64,000 nt of DNA from Nothopassalora personata. Its lineage: Eukaryota > Ascomycota > Dothideomycetes > Mycosphaerellales > Mycosphaerellaceae. The stretch spans positions 1,296,573-1,360,572 of the forward strand of contig CM066297.1 of NCBI GenBank assembly GCA_033816765.1, in the 5' to 3' direction. The number at the start of each line of letters is the position of its first letter. The first letter of the stretch is position 1. The notes beneath the pieces were generated by a model. The model did not search any database. It was not told the DNA's origin and saw only the letters and a program-made list of their open reading frames with translations. Positions 32,513 to 45,200 of the stretch are shown here, one piece after another. The position numbers and the translations under genes are program-made.

Positions 32513-32778
32513 TGTTGAGAATATGCAGGTCATCGGGTTAAAGAGGTTGGGGTCTACCGGACCCCAACATGTGGTTGCCCCGCAACAGGATTACGTGGCT
32601 GGGTGACATGGCTGGATCAGGGGTATAAGACTCATCCGAACAGATGAGTCTGCCTCTTATCCTTTACATCCACATCCGCGATACTTGTTCATAGAGACAC
32701 GCTATCCCATTGGGTCCTTCTTCGTCCTAAGGCAAGATTCCATCTTCCAGTGGCTGCGCAACTCGTACCTGTTTAACA
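32513..32778. mobile_element. Copia-type solo LTR, un-RIPed
   Basis: Begins TGTTGAGAATATG and ends CTGTTTAACA, with a perfect 5-bp duplication GTAAC at 32508-32512 and 32779-32783. The TGTTGAGA start is common in Copia LTRs, which is the only reason for that class. CpA is abundant, in sharp contrast with the flanks. GGGGTCTACCGGACCCC at about 32550-32566 is a perfect hairpin. Confidence 0.85.
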
Positions 32779-34089
32779 GTAACTCTACCTCCTATAATAG
32801 CCGACATATAGTACGGAATACGATATCGTTATGTCTAGTACCGGAGACGGTTCTCCCTTCCTATATATTCCGCGTAAAAGCCTCTAGTCGTATCTCCTTA
32901 ACGATCTCGTTAAATATCGTAGTAGTTAAGTTAGACCGTAGTATTTCGTCTACGGATGCAAAACTATTAATATTAAGCTAGCTACTATCGATTTAGGATA
33001 TATTAGTATTAACTCCTACCGGTAGTATAATCTTACGTCGCTCTAGTACTTTATAAAACAATAATAAGACCCGTAAGTTAAAGCCGTACCGGACTAGAGG
33101 CTCTATAAGGTAATACTTAATATTCTCGCGACTATATTAGGTTCGGTTCTAGGTAGTACAATTAGAGGAGATAGTGTAATAACAATGCTTATTACGAAAC
33201 GGAGGGTCCTAGTACGTACGGACGATAGTATAGAGTAGATTTATCTAGATATAGAACTATACTAGTACCCTAAGGAGCTATTCTCTACGATCGACTCGGC
33301 CTTAGGTATACTACTACTAAACCTTAGCTACTCGAATACGCTCCGATATATGCTAATTACTATAGACGAGCTAAAGTCGCTTACTAAATACATCCTTAAC
33401 GGACGACCTTAGATTAGCGTTAGACTTAAAGCCTAGTTCTACTTTTATAAGTCGCTCGTACACCCGTATATTGCCTTCGGTAGTGCCTTCGTCCTCGGGA
33501 ATAGAGCTATACTATAGATAATCCGTCGGTCTAGTATCGGCAAGTACATCTAGCTAAGGCATTACTAGGTAGGTATAGAGTGTCTCCGGATTCACGATCG
33601 CCTTAAGCTTTAGTATCTCGTTAATCGGCTTATTAGAGATAGCCTTAATAGCATTAGTAATAATAGCTCTTAATATCTCCCGCCCCGTAGTATTATCTTA
33701 TAGGCTAGGCGTATCGTAGATGTCGTCTATATCGAGGGAAGTAGACGGAGTATATATATCTTATATTAGGCTAGAAGCTAGAATTGTAGAACAATAGACG
33801 ACTTAAGTAGTAGTTATAGTACGCTACGTTACCTTATACCCTAATACCTTATAGTAGGTAGAATCCTTAAAGTTTATATTATCGTAGTTAAGCACCGTCT
33901 ACTTATCGTAGCCTATAGTACGGAGGTGGATCTAGACATACGTAAGCTACGGATTCGATATAATAACGGCTTCGTATATCGAGAGTAGGGAAGTTAGGTC
34001 TAAAGTATACTAAAGTATACTAAAGCGTAGAGTCCTATCTACGAACGCGTCTCGATTCGCTTCGTAAATAGAGGATTACTATAGCTATA

Positions 34090-34254
34090 AAGCGTTCTAA
34101 ACCGTACAGTTCAATCTATAGAAGCGCCTCGATATAATGCCTAGCTACTAGCTTTACTACTTAAAGAGGACTGTAGTTATAAAGCGTTCTAAACCGTGTA
34201 TCCTACCGTCTCGATACTAGTGTTACACCGTAGTAATTAAGCGTTCTAAACCGT
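34090..34254. repeat. Three spaced copies of a 16-bp motif
   Basis: AAGCGTTCTAAACCGT occurs at 34090-34105, 34182-34197 and 34239-34254. Spacings of 92 and 57 bp are not equal. On the minus strand each reads GLER(F/L)I, two of them followed by TTV, so it could be a protein repeat of a lost ORF. Confidence 0.6.
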
Positions 34255-35409
34255 ATAAGGCGTAGCGAGCATATAAATCGGTAGCTATATATATATATAT
34301 AGATATAAGGTAAGACGGCAATTAAGTATTATAAAGACGTAGTAGCCATTTAATAGTACGCCTATAGTATACTATTACGCATATTTATAGACTTATCCTA
34401 CGTACCTTACTATATTCTATAATACTAGTTAATAACCGATTACTAGTAGTATAGCTCCAATAGATACCTAACCTATATAGTACATCGATATACCGTCGCT
34501 TAGTACTAGATCCTTATAGATATATCGACACGAGCGAATAGAGAGTATTAGATCGTTTAGCTATTCTCGAATGTAATACCGACGCTATAATAAAGAATAT
34601 ACGCTATTATACTAACCGGTCTAGCGCGTTACTACGAAATTAGCTCGTCTAGTATAATCGGAAGTTACTTATAAAATGTAGTAGCATTTAATACTAGATA
34701 GGAGCATTAGTTTAGATAATCTTATATACTACCGTAAAATCTATATTATTTAAACTATCGATGTTAGCACCGCCGGTTAACTAAAAGGTGCCGAACGGAT
34801 AATAGCCTACTAGACTATTAAGCTCCTCTATAGCGTAAAAGGTTAGAGTCTAATTACGGCGGGACCCTCGTCTATATAGTATAGCGTTAATCGACTAATG
34901 TTTAATCGAACGACGTAATACTTTCCGACGTAACTCCGTAGTACTATAGTACTTTGACTTAAGTGATACGCTATAGCTCGAGGTACTAGGCGCTACGCCT
35001 ACCTAGGTCTATAGGAATTTATAAAGGTTCTAGTTATAGCTACGTAAGAGGTTTACGATAGACTATAACTTCTCCTACGCCGGTATACTATCGTCCTACC
35101 GTCGTATATACCTCCTCGTTAGTCTAGTCGGTCCGCGTACTACCTATGTTTATATCGACGTCGGGCGTAGGCGCGGGCGTACTAGTATACTTAGAGGGAA
35201 TCTAATATAACCCTCCTCTTTATCGCTATCTAGAGGGTTAATATCGACGTCGGAGTAGCTCTCGGATAATCCTTCTAACTCTACGTCTTTAAATACGTAT
35301 AATAAGGAGTAGTGTCGCGCGGACGGTAATTATAGGACGTTCTAATAGGTAGTAGACGCTATTATTAATTCAATTAAAAGCACCGAGCGTATGCTATTAA
35401 ATATAGTAG

Positions 35410-35607
35410 TGTAAGGGTAGCCTATAGCTAACCCTTACATGTAATGCGGCTATACCCGGCTTAGCATACCGCACGTGACGCGTATACGTACACTAGGAGA
35501 CGCGTATAGCGTCTATAGAAGAAAGTAAGCTTTAGTTCATCTACGATTAGAAGATCGTAGGCGTGCTATACATTGCGACATCTCCTTATAGTCTTACGGC
35601 CCTAACA
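35410..35607 (+). repeat. Gypsy-1 copy 2 5' LTR
   Basis: Keeps the unmutated termini TGTAAGGG and CCTAACA that define the family's LTR ends. Confidence 0.95.
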
Positions 35608-36039
35608 GTTCTAAAGCTTTCCTTCGTTATAATCCATACACGCTATAGAGCCCGATCGCGACGCATACGACGGCGAGTCGCCTACGCCGCCCCTAAGCCC
35701 TAGAGCATAGTAGTAGGCGCGTCGTATAGCCTTAGTTACGAGAAGAGAGGCCTTACGGGCTAAGATTAAAGAGTAAGAGATATAGCGGGAGATCGAGCGG
35801 CTAGAGATCTTACGCGCCATAAGCGTACCGCCTCTAGAGCGTATAGGAGGGAGGAGAGAAGATTACCTCCCTACTACAACCCCTACCTCTATCTCTATAA
35901 CTACTAACGATAATATTACAGTACGAGGCGCGGCCGTAGCGTATGCGACGCGACCGCGCCTAAAAGAGCCGACGCCTTTTAGAGGGGATTCGATAAGGAA
36001 GGTAAGGGTATTCCTTCGGGAGCTCTTACTTATCTTCGC

Positions 36040-39000
36040 CCTCTTAGGCACTATATACGCGATAGACGAATTAAAGGTCCTATATAGGGTTATGTACCTT
36101 AGCGGAGAGGTAAGCGAGCGATAGTATACTAACTATAGCGCCGTTAACCTTATAGAGTATATATACTAGGACTTTAAGGAGTTCTACCGAGACGTATACG
36201 GCGATCCTATAAATCGCGTGCTTAACGTTATGTTAGAGTACGAGGTTACAAAATAGAAGGACAACTAGACAGCGCGGCAGTTCGCGACTAAGCTAGATGT
36301 TATAGAGGACTAGTTAGGTAACAACTCGGAAGCGTAACGTATACGGTACCTACTAGCGAAGCTTACGCCTTACTTACGGTCCGCTATCGTTAGCTACTAT
36401 AATATCCCTACGACTAGAGAAGACCTAGTAGTCCTAGCCTCGCGCATCGAAAGCACCGAGCGCCGAGGTAGTAGCGGAGGGCACGACCGCGGGCAGTATA
36501 TACGTCGTAAGCGTAAAGCTAAGGGCGTATATAAGCGGGCCGATTGCCTAAAGTAATAGAAGTAGAGTTAAGTACCGGGCGCCTCGGGTGCGAGTTAGTA
36601 GCGAGACGCCGGTAGCTCGTCTTTAACTAGCTAGAAGTCAAAAGTAGAGTGCTACGGCTACGGTAGGAAGGGTTACTATAAGACGGAGTGCCGGAATAGA
36701 CACCTATAGAAAGACCGCGACGCGTAAGCGGTTCGTAGGTTAGAAACTGTCGAGGCTTTAACTAAGAAGGGCGAATAGGGAAAAGGTAGAGGACTAGGTA
36801 AGGGTCGCTCCTAAGTCCGAGTTTCTATATAGACCCCTTAAGGTAAGTCGATACGAGTCTAGCGCGTTACTTACGAGGCGCCGTCGAGACGCGTAAGGGC
36901 TTTCGCGAGGCTACGTTTCTTCTAGATAACGGTATAGATTTAAGCTTAGTGTCGTACGAGTATATAATCCGACACTAGATATAGCCTATTAGTAGTATAA
37001 AGCTTCTAAATCTAGAGTCGTACGCGTAGGACTAGGGGCATTACTACGGCGCCTATGCGGTTCGCGTACGACTAGCTAACGATATAGGAGTAGAGCGCGT
37101 AAGCGACGCTATCTACTATGTAGCGCCTATAGGTAGGCCGTTAGTCATTTTAGGTAGACCCTAGTAGTATCGTAATCGGATAGTAAAGGCCGATAAGGAT
37201 AACTAGTGGTACTACGGTATAGAGACGCCTACGATTTAGTAGCGTAACGCACGCGAGTTCCTTAAGGATCTCGAGAGCTTAAAGTAGGTTTATGCGATAA
37301 GTGTTCGGGCTATTACTATAGTAGTACCCGAAGGAGAGGGTCCCTCGTAGCCTAAAGAATTTATAGACTTCCGAGATGTATACGTACCTAATAAGTAGGC
37401 GAAGCGTAAGATGCCCGACGGGGTTAAGCATACGATTAATCTCGTTAAAGGAAAGAAACCCCCTTTTAAGCCGCTATACTACTAGTCCTTAACTAAGCTA
37501 GAGGCCTTAAAGGAGTACCTTACGTAAGCAATAGAGAAGGGGTAGATTAGGCAATCCGTAAGCGAGGCGGGTGCGCCTATCCTATTCGTGCTAAAGAAGA
37601 ATAGTACTCTTAGGCTCTATGTAGATTATAGAGGCCTAAATAAGATTATAGTAAAGAACCGGTACCTACTGCTCCTAATTAGTAAGACCTTAGATAGGCT
37701 ATAGGGCGCTAGGCTCTTTACTATAATCGACCTATAGGATACCTACTACCGTATTCCTATTAAGCGAGGAGACGAGTAGAAGACTACGTTTCGTACGCGA
37801 TACGGTTACTACGAGTACTTAGTTATGCCTTTTAGGTTAACTAACGCACTAGCTACCTTTTAGGGGTACATTAACAAGGCCCTTACTAGGTTAGTAGATA
37901 ACATCTACGTAGTCTACCTAGATGACATCCTTATCTATAGCGTAACGCGTAAGGAGTACGTGCGAGCCGTACGCGCGGTACTAGAGAGGCTACGAAAGTT
38001 CGCCCTATTTACGAACCTAAAGAAGTATAGCTTCTTCTAGGAGAATGCCGAGTTCCTAGGATTTATCGTAAGTGTCGTAGGCGTATCGATAGATAGGAGT
38101 AGGGTAGCCGTAATCGAGGAATAGCCTACGCCTATAAGTTTTTATAAGGTTTAATCCTTCCTAGGATTCTATAACTTCTATAGGCGCTTTATCGAAGGGT
38201 ACTCGAGGATTGCGAAGCTATTAATAGACCTACTAAATGGATGTAAGAATGGTAAGAAGTAAGGGCCTCTTATGTAGTCCGCTTACGAGGAGTAAGCGTT
38301 CTAACGGCTAAAAGCTAGGTTCCTCGGAGCACCTATCCTAAGGCACTTCGATCCTTCGTTACGTACGAGGGTTAAGACGGATGCCTTAGGTTTTGCGATT
38401 ATAGGCATTATCTCTTAGCTATTTAGGACTAAGTAGCATCCAATTACCTTCTATTCTCGTAAGATAATACCTACCGAGTGCAATTATAAGACCTATAACT
38501 AAGAGCTACTAGCAGTAGTAGAGGCATTTAAGTATTAGCGACCGTACCTCGAAGGCGCATCGTATGCGGTTTAGGTACTAGTCGACTATACGAACCTATA
38601 GGGTTTTATAATAGTGAAGTAGCTAAACGGGAGGTAAGCTCGATAGGCGACGTTTCTATAACCTTTCGACTTCGTAGTAGAGTATAGGTCGGGGAAGAGT
38701 AACCTAGCCGATACGCTATCGCGACGTAGTAACTACGTACGCGTAGCGTAGTAGACGTCGAACTTACTTCCTACGCTACAAAGTAAGCTATCTTTCTAGA
38801 AGGAATCCCTATTAAGAGAGGACGAGCCTATAGTAAGGCGCGTAACCGCTACCTATAAGAAGATGTAGGATAAGGCGACGATAATAGTAGTAGTAGCCTA
38901 CGAGCCGTAGGGGACCCGATCGCTACTAGTAAGAGTGTACGCTATAATAATGTAGGGCGGCCTAGGTGAACTGCTTATACTACTAATGAAAATCGTATAG

Positions 39001-40360
39001 GGGAGAGACAATAGGTACGTCGTATGCTTATCGTAGGCGCCTAGCGAAGGGGACGCTAAGGACTAGTATATAAAAGACGGGTTAGTCTATCGCGGGAACG
39101 CGATTATAGTACCTAAAGACTATATAGTAAGAGCATAGCTACTCTACATGTATTATAACGACCTACTAGTAGGGCACTTTAGTAAGGTAAAGACTAAAGA
39201 GCTACGACGACGTTATTACTAGTAGGAATTACTAAGTAAGGATGTAAGGGAGTATGTTAGAAACTGTAGGGCTTATTAGACCTCGAAGGCGAGGCGCTAT
39301 CGACCTTACGGCGAGCTATAGCTACTACCTAGGCTAGACGGTCTATAGTAGGAAATCACTATGGATTTCATTACGGACCTACCCCTAAGTAAGTGAGGAG
39401 AATGCGTTTATAATACGATCCTAGTAATCGTCGACCGCTACTCTAAAATGAACTTATACATTCCTACGACTAAGACATATATAGCGGCGGAGCTTACGAG
39501 GATCTTACGAGACGAAGTCGTGCGGCATTATAGTATACTAGCGGGTATAGTAAGTAACCGCGGGTTAGTGTTTACGAGTAAGTTCTAGAGTAACTTCTAC
39601 TTCGAGGCGTAGGTAAAGCGTAAGCTATCTATAGCTTTCTACCCTTAGACTAACGGCTAGACTAAGAGGGTAAACTAAACCTTAGAACAGTACCTTCGTT
39701 ATTACTGTAGCGAGAACTAGATAGAGTAGGCTAAGTAGCTAGCTATTGCTAAATTCGTATGTAATAATAGCGTCTACCCTACGCTACGTATAAGCCTATT
39801 CAAAATAGCGCATAGTTAGAGACCTAAGATTACCCTAACGCCTATAGGATCTCGAGGCGAGATCCGGGAAGGGGAGGTACTAGCAGTAGTAGACTTAGTT
39901 AACCGTATACGAGAGATGCGCGCTACGCTTACGAAGCGTTAGGAAATCGTAGTAGCCGATTAGACTCGCTACTATAATAAGACTTATAAGGCTAAGAGCT
40001 ATTGCGTAGGCAACATAGTCTTATTATCTACGAAGAACCTAAGGTTAGCATTACCGAAGAAGAAGATAGGTCCGAAGTTTATTAGACTGTACCGCATTAT
40101 CGACGCTATCGGTTCGTAGGCGTACCGCCTAGTACTACTAGCTAACTTAAGAATTTATAATGTATTCTATGTATCCCTCCTTAAGCAGTACGCGGGTAGC
40201 GAGAAGGATAGAGGCACTATAGCCCTCGCTAATAAGGACGGGGAATATAAAGTAGAGGTAGTACTAGGAAAGCGTAAGTATAAGGGTAAAGTGTAGTACC
40301 TAGTGCGATAGAAGGGCTAGCTAGAAGAGTATAATAGCTAGGAGCTAGTATAAGGACTCG
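36040..40360 (+). pseudogene. Gypsy-1 copy 2 gag-pol, RIPed
   Basis: Same domain order as 12640-16955. Landmarks: the zinc-knuckle region at about 36650-36705, where the first ligand is still Cys (VECYGYG), and the protease site at about 36920. RT covers about 37560-38100, with an intact YLDDILIYS at about 37917-37945. Integrase core is at about 39350-39600 (MDFITDLPLS, VIVDRYSKMN), and the chromodomain at about 40245-40360. TAG/TAA stops interrupt all domains. Confidence 0.9.
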
Positions 40361-40807
40361 CGAATACTACGCGTATAGTAGCCGAATATAAGGCGTTAGC
40401 GAAGACGGTATAAGCCGGCGGAAGGATCCGCGAAGGCTACGCGTATAGTAGTCGAATATAAGGTACCTACGAAGGTAGTGTAAGGCGCTAAAATAAGGGC
40501 ATAGGTTATGCATTTAGACCTTAACCCTTCGGTAGCTAGATATAAGGACCTCTACCCCCGATAGTAAACTTAGCTATAACTAGTATAGAAGATACTAACC
40601 TATAGTGTCTTCTATCGGACTAAAAGGCTTACTTACTTAGTCGAGTAAATACCCCCGACAGTAATAACATTAGAGAGGGAGGTAAGGAGAGAGAAGAGTA
40701 GAGAGAAGAGTATTTATTTTAAAAATAAACTTTTATAGGCGTACTACGGCGCTACGTAGATAGAACATAGGCGCGTAGTAGACGGCTAACATGCGCGGAG
40801 CGCGCGA

Positions 40808-41566
40808 TTACTCGTTATTATCCTCCTTATTATCCTCCTTATTATACTCGCCCCGTAGGGCTAGTAGTAAGAAGGCCCTATCGGCCGTAGTAGTATCGAT
40901 GTTTCTAGCCTATAGGAACTATAACTACGGTTAGTATAGGACACGTATACGACACGTATGTTACTTATAGTACGGCCGAGCTCGAAGAGCCTATTAAGGG
41001 CCCTATTCTACTCTTACTATAGAACTATAGACGTAGTAGCGGCGGCGGAGGAGGGGGTAGTAGCAGTAGAGGCGCCGGCGAAGCGTACGCGGGTGTTGCC
41101 TATACGCTTATTCTTATAGGTAGAGAACTACCTCTTAGCCTAGGAGGAGGTTAGCCGATTTATATAGGGAGCAATAGTACGCCGCACACGGCGAGCGTAG
41201 GGAGCGCTAGCGAGGCGTAGTACTTACCTCTAGGATCTACTCGCCTAGCTAGGCGTAGAGCTCGTACTACTAGTCTAGAGTATCCTACTCTTATTTAGTA
41301 ATAGGGTTACTAAGCCCCTAGATAAGCTTATTGCGCTAGGCGCGAGCGGCGCGTAGGCGAGCTACTAGCTACGCGATAGCAACGCTAGTATTACTAACGT
41401 AGGGGTGCCTAATGTCTCTATAGCGCCTACACTTCTTAAGTAACTCGCCGGTAGTAATACTATTATACGTATCCTACTCGTCTACTATACTATTAGTAAG
41501 CGTATCGTAAGCGAAGAGCGTAGCGAATACTTACTAGCTACGAAGTATAGTAGATAGCGTATACAT
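40808..41566 (-). pseudogene. Antisense spliced accessory gene in Gypsy-1 copy 2 (RIPed)
   Basis: Same exon-intron plan as 17402-18160. ATG at 41566 starts MYT. The intron at 41140-41227 here has the donor GTAAGT (GTGAGT in copy 1) and keeps its GCTAAC branch site and CTAG acceptor. The final exon ends with TAA at 40808. The third intron has the same RIP-altered donor (AT for GT) as copy 1. Confidence 0.55.
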
Positions 41567-41645
41567 ATCTTAATGTCGGTACCTAGGCGCCTAGCTAGTA
41601 AGAACTTAGGGGTCTACGGCCCTAGTACGCTAAACTTACGCTTCG

Positions 41646-41841
41646 TATAAGGGGTAGCCTAGTAGCTAACCCTTACATGTAGCCTTATATGTAACATACG
41701 GTCGCGACCGGCTACTAAGCCGTACGTAACACGTATACGTACACCTTACGACGCGCGATGCGTCTTAAATAAAAGGTAAGAATTAGTTCATCTACGACTA
41801 GTAGGTCGTAGGCGTACTATACATTACGACATCCCTTAACA
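41646..41841 (+). repeat. Gypsy-2 5' LTR
   Basis: Starts TATAAGGGGTAGCC and ends CCCTTAACA. AAGAATTAG at 41778-41786 is complementary to the site after the LTR. Confidence 0.93.
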
Positions 41842-41853
41842 GTTCTAATTCTT
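41842..41853 (+). promoter_or_regulatory. Gypsy-2 predicted self-primer binding site
   Basis: GTTCTAATTCTT follows the LTR. CTAATTCTT (41845-41853) pairs over 9 nt with AAGAATTAG in the LTR. In the related Gypsy-1 the two segments are CTAAAGCTT and AAGCTTTAG, so both partners changed together. Confidence 0.7.
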
Positions 41854-42299
41854 CTCTTCGTTACAATCTATACACGCTATAGAGTCCGAACGCGACGATA
41901 GTAGCGCTACGCCTACGGCTCCCCTAAGCCCTAGGGCCTAGTAATAAGCGAGGCGTGTAGCCTTAGTCGTAAGGAGGGATGCCCTTCGGGTAGAGGTTAA
42001 GGAGAAGGGGATATAGAGGGAGATTAAACAGTTAGAGATCTTACGGGACGTAAGCGTACCGCCGGCGGACCCTTAGGGCGAATCCGGCGGAGAACTATCC
42101 CCTACTCCCCCTCCTCTATCTATAGTAACTAACGATAATATCGTAGCTCGAGGCGCGGTCGCATCATATACGACACGTTTACGTCTTAAAGAACCTACGC
42201 CTTTTAGAGGGGACTCGATTAAGAAAGTACGGGTATTCCTAAGGGAGCTCTCTCTTATCTTTACCCTCTTAGGCGGCACGTATACGACGAACGAGTTAA

Positions 42300-45200
42300 A
42301 GGTCCTATATAGGGTTATGTACCTAAGCGGAGAGGTAAGTAAGCGATAGTACGCTAACTATAGCGTCCTTAACCTTAAAGGGTATATATACTAGGACTTT
42401 AAGGAGTTCTATCGAGACGTATACGGTAACCCTATAAACCGCGTGCTTAACGTAATGTTAGAATATAAGGCGGTGAAATAGAAGGATAACTAGACAGTAC
42501 GTTAGTTTACGACTAAGCTAGATGTTATAGAGGATTAGTTAGGGGACTATACGGTGGCGTAACGCGTACGACATATGCTCGCTAAGCTTACGCCTAGCCT
42601 ACGGTCCGTAATCGTTAAGTTTCATAACATCCTAACAACTAGAGAGGAACTAGTAATCCTAGCTTTACGTATTAAAAGCACGGAGCGTAGTAGCGGAGGG
42701 TACGACCGCGGGTAGTATAGTCGCCGTAGGCGAGAAACTAAGGGCGACTAAGGGCGAAGCGATCGTAGCTCGAAGTAGTAGAAGTATAGTTAGGCGTCGC
42801 GCGACCTAGGTACGAGTTACTAGCGGGACGCCGGCGGATCGTCTATAACCTTCGATAGGACTAAAGCGGAGTACTATAGATGCTATAAGAAGGGTTACAT
42901 TAAGACGGATTGCCCGAATAGGCACCTATAGAAGGACCGTAACGCGTAAGCGGTTCGTAGGGTAGACGCTACGAAGGCTCTAACTAAGAAGGGTAGCGAC
43001 TAGGGAAAAGGTAGAGGACTAGAAGTAGGTCGCTCCTAAGTCCGAGTTTTCCTAAAATCGACCCTTTAAGGCGAGTAGATATGTGTCTAGCGCGTCACTT
43101 ACGAGGCGTAGTCGAGACTCGTAAGGGCTTTCGCGAGGCTACGTTTCTCCTAGATAACTATACGGATCTTAGCCTAGTGTCGTATAAGTATATACTCCGA
43201 CATTAAATGTAACCTATTAATAGGGTAAGGCTACCGAAGTTAGAGTCGTATACATATAACCTAGGGTATTACTACGGCGCCTTTACGGTTCGGCTACGAC
43301 TCGCTAATAACGCGGGAGTAGAGCGCGTAAGTAACGCTATCTACTACGCGGTACCTATAGGTAGGCTATTAGTAATTTTAGGTAGACCCTAGAGGTACCG
43401 TAATCGGATCGTAAAGAGCGATTGTAAGGACTAGTAGTACTACGGTATAGAGACGCTTACAATTTAGTAGCGTAACGCACGCGAGTTCCTTAAGGATCTC
43501 GAGAGCTTAAAGTAGGTTTATACGATAAGTGTTCGGGCTATTACTATAGTAGTACCTAAAGGAGAGGGCCCCTCGTAGCCTAAAGAATTTATAGACTTCC
43601 GAGATGTATACGTACCTAATGAGTAGGCAAAGCGTAAGATGCCCGACGGGGTTAAGTATGCGATTAATCTCGTTAAAGGAAAGAAACCCCCTTTTAAGCC
43701 GCTATACTACTAGTCCTTAGCTAAGCTAGAGGCCTTAAAGGAGTACCTTACGTAAGTAATAGAGAAGGGGTGGATTAGGCGATCCGTAAGCGAGGCGGGT
43801 ACGCCTATCCTATTTATGCTAAAGAAGAATAGTACTCTTAGGCTCTATGTAGACTATAGAGGCTTAAATGAGATTATAGTAAAGAACCGATACCCCCTGC
43901 CCCTAATTAGCGAGACGCTAGATAGGCTATTAGGTTCTAGGTTCTTTACTATAATCGATTTAAAGGACGCCTACTATCGTATCCCTATTAAGCGAGGCGA
44001 TAAGTAGAAGACTACGTTTCGTACGCGATACGGACACTACGAGTACCTAGTAATGCCGTTCGGGTTAACTAACGCACTAGTAACCTTTTAAGGGTATATT
44101 AACAAGGCGCTAACCGGCTTAGTTAAGAACATTTACGTAGTCTACCTAGATAATATCCTTATCTATAGCGAGACGCGTAAGGCATACGTACGAGCCGTGC
44201 GCGAAGTGCTTACGAGGCTACGGAAGTTTACTCTATTCGTAAACCCTAAGAAGTGTTACTTCTTCTAGGAGAGTATAGAGTTCCTTAGGTTTATCGTAAG
44301 CGCCGTAGGCGTATCGATAGATAGGAGTAGGGTAGCCGCTATTGAGGAATAGTCTATACCTACGACCTTTTATAAGGTCTAGTCCTTCCTTAGGTTTTGC
44401 AACTTCTACCGGCGTTTTGTAGAAGGATACTTAAGGGTCTACAAGCCCCTAACGGACCTACTAAAGGGATCTAAGGACGGTAAGAAGTAGGGCCCTCTTA
44501 CGTAGACCTTAAGCGAAGAGTAGGCGTTTCGATAGCTTAAGGCCGGATTCTTAGGTGCACTAATACTTAGGCACTTCGATCCTACGCTACGTACGCGAGT
44601 CGAAACCGACGCGTTAGGTTTCGCGATCGTAGGTATTATATCCTAATTGTTTAGTACTAAGTAGCATCCTATCGCGTTCTATTTACGTAAGATAATACTA
44701 GCCGAGTGTAACTACGAGACGTACAATTAGGAGCTACTTATAGTAGTTAAGGCTTTTAAGTATTAGAGGCTATACTTAGAGGGCGCTACGCATACGGTGC
44801 GAGTACTAGTCGACTACGCTAACCTATAGGGCTTTATAGTAGTAAAGTAGCTAAATGGGCGGTAAGCTCGATAGGCTACGTTCCTATAGTCTTTTAATTT
44901 TATAGTAGAGCATCGGCCGGGTAAGACTAACCTGACCGACGCGCCTTCGAGACGTAGTAACTACGTAGCTATAACGTAATAAACTTCGAACTTACTACCT
45001 ACCTTATAAAGTAAACTGTCTTTCTAGAAGGAGTCTCTAGAAGGGATAAGCGAGCCGACGGTAAAGCGCGCGCTTACTACCTACGAGGCGATATAGGGCG
45101 ACATAGGCGCGGTAATAGTAGTACGGAGAGGTAACCTTCCCTATTAAGATAAGCCGTCGTTACTAGTAGTAGTATACGCTATAGTAATATAGGGTTAAGC

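Larger units (their letters stand above)
32287..35409. other. Unrecognised RIPed stretch with a Copia-type solo LTR
   Basis: CpA-poor, stop-rich DNA with no domain I can name. Translations on both strands were read. The minus strand has the longest quasi-open stretches (about 33700-33250, and 34930-34700 with LRRKVLRRSIKH). A phrase resembling a P-loop (LTPTGS) on the plus strand at about 33010 is not followed by GKS/T-compatible codons. The 266-bp un-RIPed LTR at 32513-32778 is an insertion. The stretch continues beyond the Gypsy-1 copy 2 insertion at 56759. Confidence 0.5.

Noticed and set aside
32990..33040. LTPTGS phrase resembling a helicase or ATPase P-loop
   Set aside because: The following codons cannot be RIP products of GKS or GKT, and no later helicase motif was found.
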